Positions 44,587-52,051 of a stretch of 64,000 nucleotides of DNA are shown here, one piece after another (the first letter of the stretch is position 1; every line of letters starts with the position of its first letter). Location: positions 1 through 64,000 of the forward strand of contig CAZTDN010000019.1 of NCBI GenBank assembly GCA_964611895.1. The letters run 5' to 3'. The notes under the pieces were generated by a model, which was not told where the DNA came from, ran no database searches, and worked only from the letters and a program-made list of their open reading frames with translations. Source of the stretch: JAIEOG01 sp964611895 (GTDB taxonomy: Bacteria > Bdellovibrionota > FAC87 > UBA2466). Position numbers and translations under genes: made by a program.

Positions 44587-46485
44587 ACCATCAAATCCAC
44601 AGGGCGGTTCAGGGGGCGGGCTCTTTCGGCTTTTTTCGAACAGCGCTCTTGAAGTCGCCGCTGCTGAATCGAAAAGGATTTTCATCGTCTGAGGCGTGAG
44701 GTCGCTCACTTTGAGGTGCTTGTCAAAGGCAGCTCGGTGTTTGTCGTTGCGTAATATCCACCAAGCTTGAATGATCTTTTCTTTTTCAGACGGCGCCTGA
44801 GTTTCTAAGGCGTGCTGAAAGGCGATTTCGATGTCCTCTTGTGGTGTGTATTCCGGTATTCCGAGGATTCTGTAGGGATTGAATTCCTTGGGCCAGTTGC
44901 TGGGTCTTTCTTGCTGCAGCCTGAGTTCCGCTTCCTCCAGGAGTTCGGCGAGTGCGCGTCTTTTTTCCACAGCGGGTACGTGTCGGGAGTGGATGATGGC
45001 CGCGTATTTCTTTCGCAAAATGGGGTTTGTTAGCGTTTCATAAGCGGCTTCAATTTTGTCTTTTTCGTGTTCTCTATTCGGGTCCTTTAGCGCCGCAGCG
45101 TAGTAGGCGTGGAGCTTGTTTTCTTGGAGGTTGCTTGGAGCCTTCAAGAATGCATGCAAATCATACGTGTCTATCGAAGGGTGTGGCGAGTGCAGACTTT
45201 CTAAGTCCGACCGGTACTGTGAAATCACCTGATCTTGGTACTTCGACCTGAGCCCACTATCGTACCGCTTCCTCCAGGTTGGGTCGGTGAGTATCCCGAC
45301 TCCTTCACTCAGAGTCGCTAAACGCGCGGGGTCGTGTTTGTTTTCTTGAACCTTTTCCAGATAGGCGTCCCAAATCTCGTTCGCAGAGGCATTGGGTGAG
45401 ACGCCCAACAAAGCGTAAAAAGTGTTTTGCTTGAGAGGGGAGATCGCTGTGGCTACCGCGCTCCTGGTGGCTGAGAGGGAAGGTGTCTTTATTCGTACGA
45501 GTTCCATTGCCTTTTGTTGTTGGTCGGCGTCGACAAAATGTTTTTTAGCAAAGCGTTCGAGTCTTTTCCGGGTTAGGTCAGTGGTTTCTTGGAGTACGAC
45601 GGAAGGCTTGGATTTTGATTGGGAGGCGAGTGTTTCTAACTGATTCAAAACCGAGACCACGGTCTCCAGGTCTTGCAGAGTTTCTATGCCGACTCTTTCG
45701 GAATCTAATTTTTCTTCCATCATTCGGATCGCGGTGCGTAAGGTTTTCGATTTCATATCGGCGGCATGCGCAAGCGGCGCTGTCCGGCGCGCGAATTCAG
45801 CTAGCGAGACGCCTTTGACCAACAGGTGGTCCAGCAGAGCCTCTAGGTTTGATCTGTCCTCTATTAGCTGCGCTTCCTGAGAAAACTGGGCGATGTCCTG
45901 GTCGGCAGTAGTACCACCTGTTTTGTTTTTGAAGCCTAGGGCAAGTCGGCTGTCGTAACTCATGCGAGTGCTAGGGTGGAGAAGGATGCGGGCGGCTTTT
46001 TCAAGGGTAGACTTTTCTTCAGGCGGCGCGTTTTTAGCTTTGGATTCAAATGCCGCGCGGATTTGGCCAGCGGTGGCATTGTAGTGGACTCCTAGCAGCC
46101 GATAGAAATTGTGTTCAGGATTTACTTCCTGGATAAAGGGAACCTCCCCACGGGTTTTTGCCATCTCGATGATTTTAGCGATGTCCTTTTTGGCAATGGA
46201 TTCTCGAGGGTGAGGATCCGCAAGGCGAGCGTCATATTTTTTGCGAAGTTCGTCATCAAAGAGCACACTGGCAGCTTCGGCGAGTTTTTTTTTGAGCTCT
46301 GGATCGGGTGTTTGGCGGATGGCCGTTTGATAGTTCTTTAGGAGTTCGTCCATGCCCGCCGATGGAGAGGCGCCAATACGTTCGTATAGATTAGTCGAGC
46401 GCGGGTCAAACGCTTCGGCTGAGCTCCAGTATGCTGGCAAGTGAAGCAGCGCAGCAACGAGTAGTATTTCTCGACGGGGGTACAC
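44575..46485 (-). CDS. Exported protein with five degenerate J-domain-like repeats
   Basis: A 636-residue protein with a signal peptide (LLVAALLHLPAYWSSAEA, cleavage near residue 25). Five units resemble DnaJ J-domains: residues about 31-86, 125-180, 353-410, 440-497 and 534-590. Each has an aromatic-L-G opening (e.g. FYRLLGV, FYALLGV, PYRILGI), two helices and a KYD/RYD/FD close. The HPD loop essential for Hsp70 stimulation is missing from all five (TPD, APP, KHD, KDP, QAP at that point). A helical region with no repeats spans 190-345. Being exported and HPD-less, it is unlikely to be an Hsp70 cochaperone. The GTG start lies 13 nt after the rhodanese stop. Confidence 0.75.
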   Translation of the reverse strand: MYPRREILLVAALLHLPAYWSSAEAFDPRSTNLYERIGASPSAGMDELLKNYQTAIRQTPDPELKKKLAEAASVLFDDELRKKYDARLADPHPRESIAKKDIAKIIEMAKTRGEVPFIQEVNPEHNFYRLLGVHYNATAGQIRAAFESKAKNAPPEEKSTLEKAARILLHPSTRMSYDSRLALGFKNKTGGTTADQDIAQFSQEAQLIEDRSNLEALLDHLLVKGVSLAEFARRTAPLAHAADMKSKTLRTAIRMMEEKLDSERVGIETLQDLETVVSVLNQLETLASQSKSKPSVVLQETTDLTRKRLERFAKKHFVDADQQQKAMELVRIKTPSLSATRSAVATAISPLKQNTFYALLGVSPNASANEIWDAYLEKVQENKHDPARLATLSEGVGILTDPTWRKRYDSGLRSKYQDQVISQYRSDLESLHSPHPSIDTYDLHAFLKAPSNLQENKLHAYYAAALKDPNREHEKDKIEAAYETLTNPILRKKYAAIIHSRHVPAVEKRRALAELLEEAELRLQQERPSNWPKEFNPYRILGIPEYTPQEDIEIAFQHALETQAPSEKEKIIQAWWILRNDKHRAAFDKHLKVSDLTPQTMKILFDSAAATSRALFEKSRKSPPPEPPCGFDGLAR

Positions 46486-46498
46486 CCCGACTTATCGG

Positions 46499-46816
46499 TC
46501 AATAACGAGGTATTTTTGAGTCGACTTCAAGGCTCCAACGATCGATTCCACCCGAGAGGTTTTTGACGTTTTCAAAGCCCAACTGATTGAGAAGGAGAGT
46601 TGCCTGGGCGCTGCGGACTCCGTGGTGGCAGAGGAGGACGGTTTCACGGGCGGGATCCAACTCGCCGTGACGCATAATCAATTCCGAAAGAGGGATGTGA
46701 ATTGCTCCCAAGCTCGCAATTTGCAGTTCTTCTGCTGTGCGCACATCCACGACCTGGAGCGGTTCTCCGCTATCCAACCGTGCTTTGAGATCTCGAGGAT
46801 TGATCTCCCAACTCAT
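46499..46816 (-). CDS. Rhodanese-like domain protein
   Basis: A single-domain rhodanese of 105 residues. The active-site loop is LCHHGVRSA (Cys near residue 63), with VVDVRTAEE at the CDC25-like strand and the conserved NLSGGIDRW near the end. Active-site Cys and Arg are present, so sulfurtransferase activity is plausible. AGAAGGGACGAG upstream supports ATG 46816, which lies 47 nt inside the PAP2 gene. Confidence 0.93.
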   Translation of the reverse strand: MSWEINPRDLKARLDSGEPLQVVDVRTAEELQIASLGAIHIPLSELIMRHGELDPARETVLLCHHGVRSAQATLLLNQLGFENVKNLSGGIDRWSLEVDSKIPRY

Positions 46817-47363
46817 GACTCGTCCCTTCTACCCAGCTTCGGGTGACTCTCACAATTATTATTCCTAAAACGCTACCCACCATAAACCCCATCAAAACGT
46901 CTGCTGGGTAGTGCACTCCCAAATACACACGGGAAAATCCCACCGCGAGGGTGCAGGCGATGCTGAGAAACATCCACGCAGGCGGGAGAAATGTCGTCAA
47001 AACGGCGGTGACGGCGGCCCCATTGGAAGCGTGGTTGGAAGGCATGGTAAAGGTACCGCCACAAACCCCATCGACCCGGCGCGAGTTGGACAGCGTGTGG
47101 CAGGGACGAATTCGCCCTGCGGCGGGTTTGAACACATGGCCACAAAGGAAATCTGAAATAGACAGTGCTGCAAGCACTACGCAGAGCACTCGCACGTGTT
47201 TAGGGCTGCGCGTGATCGCCGCTAATATCACCCCGATGATAAACGCTCCGACCCAGGTGAGATTCGCCGAAAGAAAAACCATCCATCGGTCCAGGGCACC
47301 GGACACAAGTCCATGGTTGATAAGGTAGTAGCTACGGAGATCGAGTGCTGCGAGCGTTTCCAC
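46770..47363 (-). CDS. PAP2-family membrane phosphatase
   Basis: A 197-residue membrane phosphatase with five to six TM segments. It has all three PAP2 motifs: KPAAGRIRP (about 78-86), PSNHASN (about 107-113) and SRVYLGVHYPADV (about 143-155). It would dephosphorylate lipid phosphates such as undecaprenyl pyrophosphate or phosphatidate at the outer face. The GTG start overlaps the Fur stop by one base. Its C-terminal tail is coded across the rhodanese start. Confidence 0.93.
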   Translation of the reverse strand: METLAALDLRSYYLINHGLVSGALDRWMVFLSANLTWVGAFIIGVILAAITRSPKHVRVLCVVLAALSISDFLCGHVFKPAAGRIRPCHTLSNSRRVDGVCGGTFTMPSNHASNGAAVTAVLTTFLPPAWMFLSIACTLAVGFSRVYLGVHYPADVLMGFMVGSVLGIIIVRVTRSWVEGTSHELGDQSSRSQSTVG

Positions 47364-47806
47364 TAGCTAGCTCGCTCGTTGCAGCTGCGGCAGTAACCAA
47401 ACAGGCGGTGATCGTGGAAGATGAGTCGAAAGCCATTTTCGCGGCAAACAGTATCCTGAATTTTTTCGATAGCGTCGGACGTAAACTCGAGGATGCGACC
47501 ACACTGGATGCAGATCATATGGTCGTGGTGTCCTTTGCTGCCGACGCGTTCGAAGTATTCCCGCCGACCGTCCCCCACACTTTTTTGCAATACGCCGCAC
47601 TCTAAGAGCAGGGGGAGGGTTCGATAAACTGTGTCTCGCGAAATGCGCAGGCCTTTTTCTTTGAGCATTTCATAAAGGCCATCGGCATCGAAGTGGACTT
47701 TGATTTTTAGGACTTCGTCTAATAATTGCTGGCGCTCGTGCGTGAGTTTGAGGCCTTTGGCGTCGAGGAGCTGTTTGAAGGGGCTATTCCCCGTGTTGGA
47801 GGGCAT
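47363..47806 (-). CDS. Fur-family transcriptional regulator
   Basis: A 147-residue Fur-family regulator. A winged-helix domain (LTHERQQLLDEVLK, ISRDTVYRTLPLLLECGVL) is followed by a dimerisation domain with the HHDHMIC metal site (about 93-99) and two CxxC pairs (CIQC, CRSC) for structural zinc. It could be Fur, Zur or PerR; Fur is the most likely from HHDHM. The tight link to the PAP2 gene suggests cotranscription. No clear Fur box was seen nearby. Confidence 0.92.
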   Translation of the reverse strand: MPSNTGNSPFKQLLDAKGLKLTHERQQLLDEVLKIKVHFDADGLYEMLKEKGLRISRDTVYRTLPLLLECGVLQKSVGDGRREYFERVGSKGHHDHMICIQCGRILEFTSDAIEKIQDTVCRENGFRLIFHDHRLFGYCRSCNERAS

Positions 47807-47843
47807 GCCCTAGCTATAGCTGCAGTCCTTACCATCGGCAAGT

Positions 47844-48098
47844 TTAGGGCTGTGGCCCTGCGCCGCCACGGGTAGCAGTGACTTCTCCGGACTTGCTGCG
47901 AAATCGGGCTTCGACTGCGGAATCGGATTTCGACAAGCATTCTTCTTTGCTGGAGGTGATCATGGTGAGGAAAATTTCCCCGGCACCTGCCTCAGTCACC
48001 AAGTGGAGCTCACAGTTCGCTTTACCCTTCGCTGGCATTTGAGCCGCGAAGGTACTCAGAGCAAATCCAACACCCAGGATGACAAAAAGCTGTTTCAT
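47844..48098 (-). CDS. Small secreted protein
   Basis: An 84-residue protein with a signal peptide (LFVILGVGFALSTFA, cleavage near residue 18) and two cysteines that could form a disulphide. No family recognised. ATG 48098 is preceded by GAGGGAACC; upstream in-frame starts would not give a signal peptide. It lies 37 nt upstream of the Fur-family gene on the same strand. Confidence 0.65.
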   Translation of the reverse strand: MKQLFVILGVGFALSTFAAQMPAKGKANCELHLVTEAGAGEIFLTMITSSKEECLSKSDSAVEARFRSKSGEVTATRGGAGPQP

Positions 48099-48231
48099 GG
48101 TTCCCTCTTCTACCGGAAGGGTTTGCAAGAGCTAGACCGGGGCACCGCTAGGCACGGCGGGTGAGCAAAAGGCTGGCACCCGGCGGGCGGGGCTAGCCAT
48201 GTAGAAGGTAAGTTAAGTAATTTCAATAGGA

Positions 48232-48253
48232 TGCACTGTATACCTAGAGTGCA
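48232..48253. promoter_or_regulatory. Palindrome upstream of hldD
   Basis: TGCACT and AGTGCA form a perfect 6-bp inverted repeat with a 10-nt centre containing GTATAC. It lies in the 231-nt divergent region 48099-48329, about 75 nt before the hldD start. It could be an operator; no regulator is indicated. The rest of the region shows no gene. Confidence 0.25.
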
Positions 48254-48329
48254 CCCGGAGTGTTTGGTTGGAAGCCAGTTCAGGCACACCGGTTTTGCCA
48301 GCCTAAACCGTGTGTGGTATCGATCCGAA

Positions 48330-49232
48330 ATGCCTCGCTACCTTGTGACCGGCGCCGCGGGTTTTATCGGCTCCAATCTCGCCCTCCACCTCGAAGCTCT
48401 GGGGCATGAAGTGGTGGCTCTGGACTCTTTGAAAACCGGTAGCTCGGATAACTTGCGGGGGTTTCGCGGGCGGTTTCTTCGGGCAGATCTTACGCAGATT
48501 TCGATGGTCGAAGGGCAGTGGGACGGTGTTTTTCACCAGGGCGATATTACCGATCCCCGTCATCCCGATGATGCTCAAGTGCTCCGGTGCAATCGGTTAG
48601 GTTTTGAAGCCGTGCTGAATACCGCGAAGCAGAGTGGCTGCCGCTTGGTTTACGCCTCTACGGCAGGACTTTATGGCAATGGCCCAGTGCCGATGCGTGA
48701 AGATCAGCCGCAGCAGTTGATCACTGCCTATGGCCGTTCCAAATCCGAGATGGATGTGTTGGGACAGCAAAGTGCCACCGCACATACGCCGGTGGTGGGA
48801 TTGCGGTATTTCAATGTGTATGGCCCGAGGGAGGCGGCCAAGGGACGAGCCGCATCCATGGTATGGCATTTGTTTCGTCAGATGCAAAGCGGTGAAGCTC
48901 CTCGATTGTTCGAGTGGGGGGAACAGGTACGAGATTTTGTTTATGTCAAAGATGTAGTGACCGCAAACATGTGCGCGTTGCGAGCTCCTAGCGGAGTTTA
49001 CAATGTCGGCACAGGTTTGGGATCGACGTTCAACCAGCTAGTAGAGGCGTTGAATTTGGCACTGAAAACAGACTTTCAGGCCCAGTACTTTCCCATGCCC
49101 TACGACCCGCATTCCTACCAAGGAAATACCGTCGCAGACACTCGCAAGGCGGAGTCGGTGCTCGGGTTTAAGGCGAGCTGGGATTTGGTCCGTGGCGTGG
49201 GGGACTACGTGGAGTGGCTGAAGCAGCAATGA
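48330..49232 (+). CDS. hldD: ADP-L-glycero-D-manno-heptose 6-epimerase-like (HldD) protein
   Basis: A 300-residue NAD-dependent epimerase of the extended SDR family. It has the Rossmann glycine motif VTGAAGFIGSN (6-16), the active-site YASTAGLYG and YGRSK pair, and LRYFNVYGPREAAKGRAAS followed by QVRDFVYVKDVV. These last elements are typical of HldD, which makes the heptose of the LPS inner core. Other sugar epimerases are possible. ATG 48330 is chosen because the Rossmann strand follows directly. The stop overlaps the redoxin gene (ATGA). Confidence 0.85.
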   Translation: MPRYLVTGAAGFIGSNLALHLEALGHEVVALDSLKTGSSDNLRGFRGRFLRADLTQISMVEGQWDGVFHQGDITDPRHPDDAQVLRCNRLGFEAVLNTAKQSGCRLVYASTAGLYGNGPVPMREDQPQQLITAYGRSKSEMDVLGQQSATAHTPVVGLRYFNVYGPREAAKGRAASMVWHLFRQMQSGEAPRLFEWGEQVRDFVYVKDVVTANMCALRAPSGVYNVGTGLGSTFNQLVEALNLALKTDFQAQYFPMPYDPHSYQGNTVADTRKAESVLGFKASWDLVRGVGDYVEWLKQQ

Positions 49233-49753
49233 AAAAGCTATTGGCGATGGCGGTAGTTTGCCTTGGGGCATTTGCCTGGGCGTTTCCTTCTATTCACGGG
49301 GAGGATCTTGTTTCTGGAAAAAACGTCGATTGGAAGTCGGGCGAAAAGGTCTCGGTGCTGGTGTTTCTGTCAGATCACTGCCCTTGTTCGATTGCGCATC
49401 AGCCGGCGCTCGAAAAATTGGCTAAAGAATATGGTGAATTTTCGTTTCTTGGGATCGTATCGAATGCGCACGATTTGCGTGCGGCGCGATCGCATTTTAG
49501 CAAAACCAAACTGCCTTTTCCGGTGATTGCGGAGCCGGGGCATGATTGGGCAGATGCTCTGGGGGCGTTGAACACTCCCCACGTGTTTGTGGTTCGGGGA
49601 GACGCGGTTTTGTACCGCGGGTCTATCGACAATTCTCGAGACGCCGTCACGGCGGATCAGCACTTTTTATCAGCAGCTTTGGAAGACTTGCGTCAGGGGC
49701 GCGCCATTCGAGTGAATGAGTCGCGGCCTTTGGGCTGTGCCATCAGAAGGTGA
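49229..49753 (+). CDS. Exported redoxin (thioredoxin-fold) protein
   Basis: A 174-residue protein with a signal peptide (LLAMAVVCLGAFAWA, cleavage near residue 17) and an AhpC/TSA-redoxin-type thioredoxin fold. The active-site pair is CPCS, with only the first two cysteines in a CxC arrangement (SDHCPCS near residue 42-48). PFPVIAEPGHDWADALGA and a cis-Pro strand TPHVFVV follow. The C-terminus ends with a conserved-looking RPLGCAI cysteine that may be the resolving cysteine. It starts inside the hldD stop and is followed by a lipoprotein gene after 8 nt. Confidence 0.83.
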   Translation: MKKLLAMAVVCLGAFAWAFPSIHGEDLVSGKNVDWKSGEKVSVLVFLSDHCPCSIAHQPALEKLAKEYGEFSFLGIVSNAHDLRAARSHFSKTKLPFPVIAEPGHDWADALGALNTPHVFVVRGDAVLYRGSIDNSRDAVTADQHFLSAALEDLRQGRAIRVNESRPLGCAIRR

Positions 49754-49761
49754 GGTCGATC

Positions 49762-50208
49762 ATGAAGGGGTGTCTTAAAGCGAAGGGTTTTGTTCTTTTT
49801 GCGATTGCTTGTGGATTGGCGTCCTGTGGGAGGGAACCCGTAGAGGTGTTCGATTCCGTCGATAGAGTGGCTGCCAGTTGCGATTTGGAGTTCCCCAAAG
49901 CCGGGCTTTGTGCCGAAGTGAAATGGACCAAACCACCCACTGCTGACGAGCCCAATGGTTTTACGGTGCGTTTTTGGGAAAAAGCTAAAGGTTCACCCAC
50001 AGGGCCTTTTGTGGAGCCAGCAAGCGCGCCGAGTTCTTTTCTCATCATGACTTGCTGCAAGACGCCCACGCGTTGCCCTCTGAAAAAGTCTCGTGCAGGG
50101 GAGTACGAAGCTTCGGGAATTACACTCGCGTCGGGGAAGAAATATTGGCAGTACGTCGTGGTGGGCTCCGAAAAAGTGAAGCTCGCTGGGGAAGTGAGCG
50201 TGAAGTGA
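49762..50208 (+). CDS. Lipoprotein of unknown function
   Basis: A 148-residue lipoprotein: signal peptide with lipobox GLASC (cysteine near residue 22). The mature part is short, beta-rich and has four further cysteines including an adjacent CC. No family recognised. ATG 49762 follows AGAAGGTGAGG. The stop overlaps the next gene (GTGA), so it is part of a coupled redoxin-lipoprotein-barrel set. Confidence 0.78.
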   Translation: MKGCLKAKGFVLFAIACGLASCGREPVEVFDSVDRVAASCDLEFPKAGLCAEVKWTKPPTADEPNGFTVRFWEKAKGSPTGPFVEPASAPSSFLIMTCCKTPTRCPLKKSRAGEYEASGITLASGKKYWQYVVVGSEKVKLAGEVSVK

Positions 50209-51119
50209 AGCCGCGGGGGTTTGTTGTCGCTCTGCTACTGGGGGCTGCGGCGCGGTTTACTTGGGCCGCTGCTTGTTGTGGGGGGAACAACCTGGTCCCT
50301 TCTTTGATTTCTGGAGATCAGCGCACTCAAGTCACGGCGACCACCGCCTATTCCCGCGTTTTGGGTGAGGTCCCCATCGAGGGAGCCACGCAGTGGCGTG
50401 ACGAGGCAGACGTGGAGTCGCGGTCGTCCATGCGCCTGGATGCGGCGACACTTCTCTCGGATCGGTGGCAGGTGGGATTGAGCCTGCCGGTAGTGCGGCG
50501 TTTTCGTGAACGCAATGGCGTGCAGGCACAAGCGATGGGAGTCGGCGATGTGGCGGTCCACCTTGGCTATGAAGTGTTGCCCCAGTGGACTTATTCGCCG
50601 TGGAAACCGAAGGGATGGCTGTTTGCTAGTTTGACGGCACCCACCGGCGTGGCTCCGGAAAATTCAACCGCCCTGTATCAGATTGACTCCCTGGGACGCG
50701 GGTACTGGAATGTTGCTCTGGGCGGGATGCTTTTGAAAACCTGGGCCGACTGGGACGTTTTGTTTCTGGCGCAGGTGAATCAATCCTTTGCCAAGATCCT
50801 TACCAGCGATGCAGGCGACTTTATCCTTCGCCCTGGACTGGGCGGTTCTGCGGCTCTGGGCATTGGATGGAGCCGGGATGCTTTGCGCATTGGAGTGAAC
50901 GGGAGTGTATTGTATGAAGGTGCTGTCGCTACCCAAGGTTTGGTAGATGAAGTGGGAACACGCCAGATTTCATTTCCGCTGAGTTTGCAGGTTTCCTATT
51001 TGATCTCTGACGCGTGGTCGTTGGGCGCTTTGTATTCGGACAACGGCTGGTTTGGTCCACAAAACGTGACTCTGAATCAGTCGATTAGTTTGGTGGTGCA
51101 GACGCGTTGGGATCGGTAG
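50205..51119 (+). CDS. Outer-membrane beta-barrel-like protein
   Basis: A 304-residue protein with a signal peptide (VVALLLGAAARFTWA) and a mature N-terminus with CCGG. Many alternating strands follow, such as WQVGLSLPVV, VGDVAVHLGYEV, GWLFASLTAPTGVAP, GYWNVALGGMLL and ISFPLSLQVSYLI. It ends in an aromatic-containing strand (VVQTRWDR), as in outer-membrane barrels; it resembles the 'transporter' barrel group related to MetA-pathway proteins. Start GTG 50205 overlaps the lipoprotein stop. It overlaps the convergent gene by 35 nt. Confidence 0.7.
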   Translation: MKPRGFVVALLLGAAARFTWAAACCGGNNLVPSLISGDQRTQVTATTAYSRVLGEVPIEGATQWRDEADVESRSSMRLDAATLLSDRWQVGLSLPVVRRFRERNGVQAQAMGVGDVAVHLGYEVLPQWTYSPWKPKGWLFASLTAPTGVAPENSTALYQIDSLGRGYWNVALGGMLLKTWADWDVLFLAQVNQSFAKILTSDAGDFILRPGLGGSAALGIGWSRDALRIGVNGSVLYEGAVATQGLVDEVGTRQISFPLSLQVSYLISDAWSLGALYSDNGWFGPQNVTLNQSISLVVQTRWDR

Positions 51120-51939
51120 GGGGCTGAGGCAGCGCGGAACGTTTAGGCGGTTTGGTCAGGCCTTTGAGACCCGTCATCAGGAAAAAGTACTCTATGGAAT
51201 CCCTAGCAATCCAGGTGGCTCCCATCCGATTCAAATGGGTTTGATTTGCTTCGGGGTGCAGCCGGTAATAGGTAATGAGCGCGCCATCAGAACGGCGCAC
51301 TATCGCTAGTTCACCGGTGTGGGGATTGAGTTTGTAATCCAAGACGGTTTCCGCCCCGGCATTGGCTCCGTCTTTTGCGGGCCGAGTCACCACGATGCAC
51401 GCGGGGTCACTGTTCGAGGAAAACGCGACAGCTGCTTTTTCATAAGCCGCCAGAGCCTCTTCTAGAAGCGCGCTTTTTTCGGCGATGGTTTTGGCGTTGG
51501 CCATGGCTTTGCGGAACGGGATTTCGATTTCTGGGTAGTCGCCCCCCGACCCGGGGAGGTGGGCGAGTAGTTCTGCGGTGTACTTTTTTGTACCTTTACG
51601 GTGCTCGATTTGGGCCACTCCCAACACGTGCTTGATAAAGTGTTGAATCCGAGTGAGTTCTGAAAAACCATCGGTGGGGATCTGCTTAGAGCGGGGCATT
51701 CCGGGGACGGACCCGTTGCCCATTGGAATCGGTCTGCTGAGATTTTCCAGTATGTCGCTCCAGGTGACTTGTTTGCCGGATTCTAAGTCTGCTGCAACGA
51801 CGCGATCTAGGGGGACCGTGACCAGGGTGCGAGGGTTGGTCTTGGGGTTAAGCCAGCCAAACAAGCAATGGCTCCAGTCAAACATCGCGTGGGCTGGCGA
51901 GTAGATCAGAAATACGGCTAAAAACAGGGGCTTGCGCAT
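51085..51939 (-). CDS. Exported protein of unknown function
   Basis: A 284-residue protein with a signal peptide (RKPLFLAVFLIYSPAHA, cleavage near residue 18). I recognise no family. The middle has helices rich in Ala/Glu (about 140-185), and the C-terminal part is a beta-rich segment with DYKLNPHTGELAIVRR. It ends in a Pro-rich tail. ATG 51939 is chosen because the signal peptide begins there and a minus-strand TATAAT at 51971-51976 would place the transcript start downstream of the longer in-frame starts. It is divergent from the caspase-like gene. Confidence 0.65.
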   Translation of the reverse strand: MRKPLFLAVFLIYSPAHAMFDWSHCLFGWLNPKTNPRTLVTVPLDRVVAADLESGKQVTWSDILENLSRPIPMGNGSVPGMPRSKQIPTDGFSELTRIQHFIKHVLGVAQIEHRKGTKKYTAELLAHLPGSGGDYPEIEIPFRKAMANAKTIAEKSALLEEALAAYEKAAVAFSSNSDPACIVVTRPAKDGANAGAETVLDYKLNPHTGELAIVRRSDGALITYYRLHPEANQTHLNRMGATWIARDSIEYFFLMTGLKGLTKPPKRSALPQPPTDPNASAPPN

Positions 51940-51970
51940 ACGCTTTAGGCTCTCCGGCGGGGATTTGTCC

Positions 51971-51976
51971 ATTATA
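51971..51976 (-). promoter_or_regulatory. -10 element of the exported-protein gene
   Basis: The minus strand reads TATAAT, a perfect -10 hexamer, 32 nt before ATG 51939. The -35 is weak. The predicted start of transcription lies near 51964. Confidence 0.45.
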
Positions 51977-52051
51977 GCGCAAATCACGGGGTTTCATTGA
52001 TCCAGGCTTCGAAACCTGCTAAAAGTCCCTTCTTTTAGAGGGGTTATCAGA

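Noticed and set aside
48129..48230. GC-rich partly self-complementary stretch as a riboswitch or ncRNA
   Set aside because: Pairing is broken and short, and no expression signal is visible.
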